Assembly (NCBI GenBank): GCA_018384835.1
Contig: JAHAYB010000442.1
Location: 1 to 5,144, forward strand
Direction: 5' to 3'
From: Comamonas sp.
GTDB taxonomy: Bacteria > Pseudomonadota > Gammaproteobacteria > Burkholderiales > Burkholderiaceae_C
DNA length: 5,144 nt
Shown here: piece after piece, positions 5,124-5,144 of the stretch
Numbering within the stretch: position 1 is the first letter of the stretch
Layout of the letters: the number at the start of each line of letters is the position of its first letter
Notes under the pieces: model-generated
The model's input: the letters and a program-made list of their open reading frames with translations, nothing else
What the model was told of the DNA's origin: nothing
The model's database searches: none
Translations under genes and position numbers: made by a program

Positions 5124-5144
5124 GCCCTAGCCAAGAGCCTTTAC

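Noticed and set aside
1..5144. CRISPR arrays, rRNA genes and insertion sequences
   Set aside because: No regularly spaced repeats, no rRNA-like conserved segments and no transposase-like protein or terminal inverted repeats were seen.

Overview
The window looks like accessory DNA (an integrative element, plasmid or prophage scar) from a GC-moderate proteobacterium. Protein style and the mix of genes suggest a betaproteobacterium such as a Burkholderiales member, but no marker gene proves this. It contains one well-recognised large gene (a DUF2130 coiled-coil protein with a nuclease-like core), one probable replication initiator with an AlpA-like regulator in front of it, three small proteins of unknown function, and a broken AAA+ ATPase gene.

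Layout. Positions 1-420 hold, on the minus strand, the remnant of a CobS/MoxR-type AAA+ ATPase. It keeps its Walker A segment and lacks both ends of the gene. Positions 511-984 (plus strand) hold two small, tightly spaced genes (56 and 92 aa), each with a good ribosome binding site. The first site lies inside a near-perfect palindrome. They converge on the DUF2130 gene (1069-2706, minus), whose coiled-coil rod has three 69-residue tandem repeats ahead of a PD-(D/E)XK-like core. Positions 2707-3178 are mostly non-coding. They contain a possible 41-aa ORF (minus), a cluster of three TTGCGACA/TGTCGCAA boxes, and a clear rho-independent terminator for the gene to the right.

Positions 3179-5082 (minus) form a second module of visibly lower GC: an AlpA-like helix-turn-helix protein (93 aa), a 297-nt hairpin-rich spacer, then a 444-aa protein resembling the gene II/X family of phage and plasmid replication initiators, closed by the terminator. 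The likely logic is that the AlpA-like protein regulates the module, the large protein starts replication, and the structured spacer is a candidate origin. A fourth TTGCGACA box sits inside a dyad just upstream of the AlpA-like gene, so one regulator may act on both sites.

The most interesting points are the AlpA-Rep module with its structured spacer, the shared TTGCGACA boxes, and the palindrome over the 56-aa gene's ribosome binding site. All family assignments were made by eye from the sequence; no database search was run.
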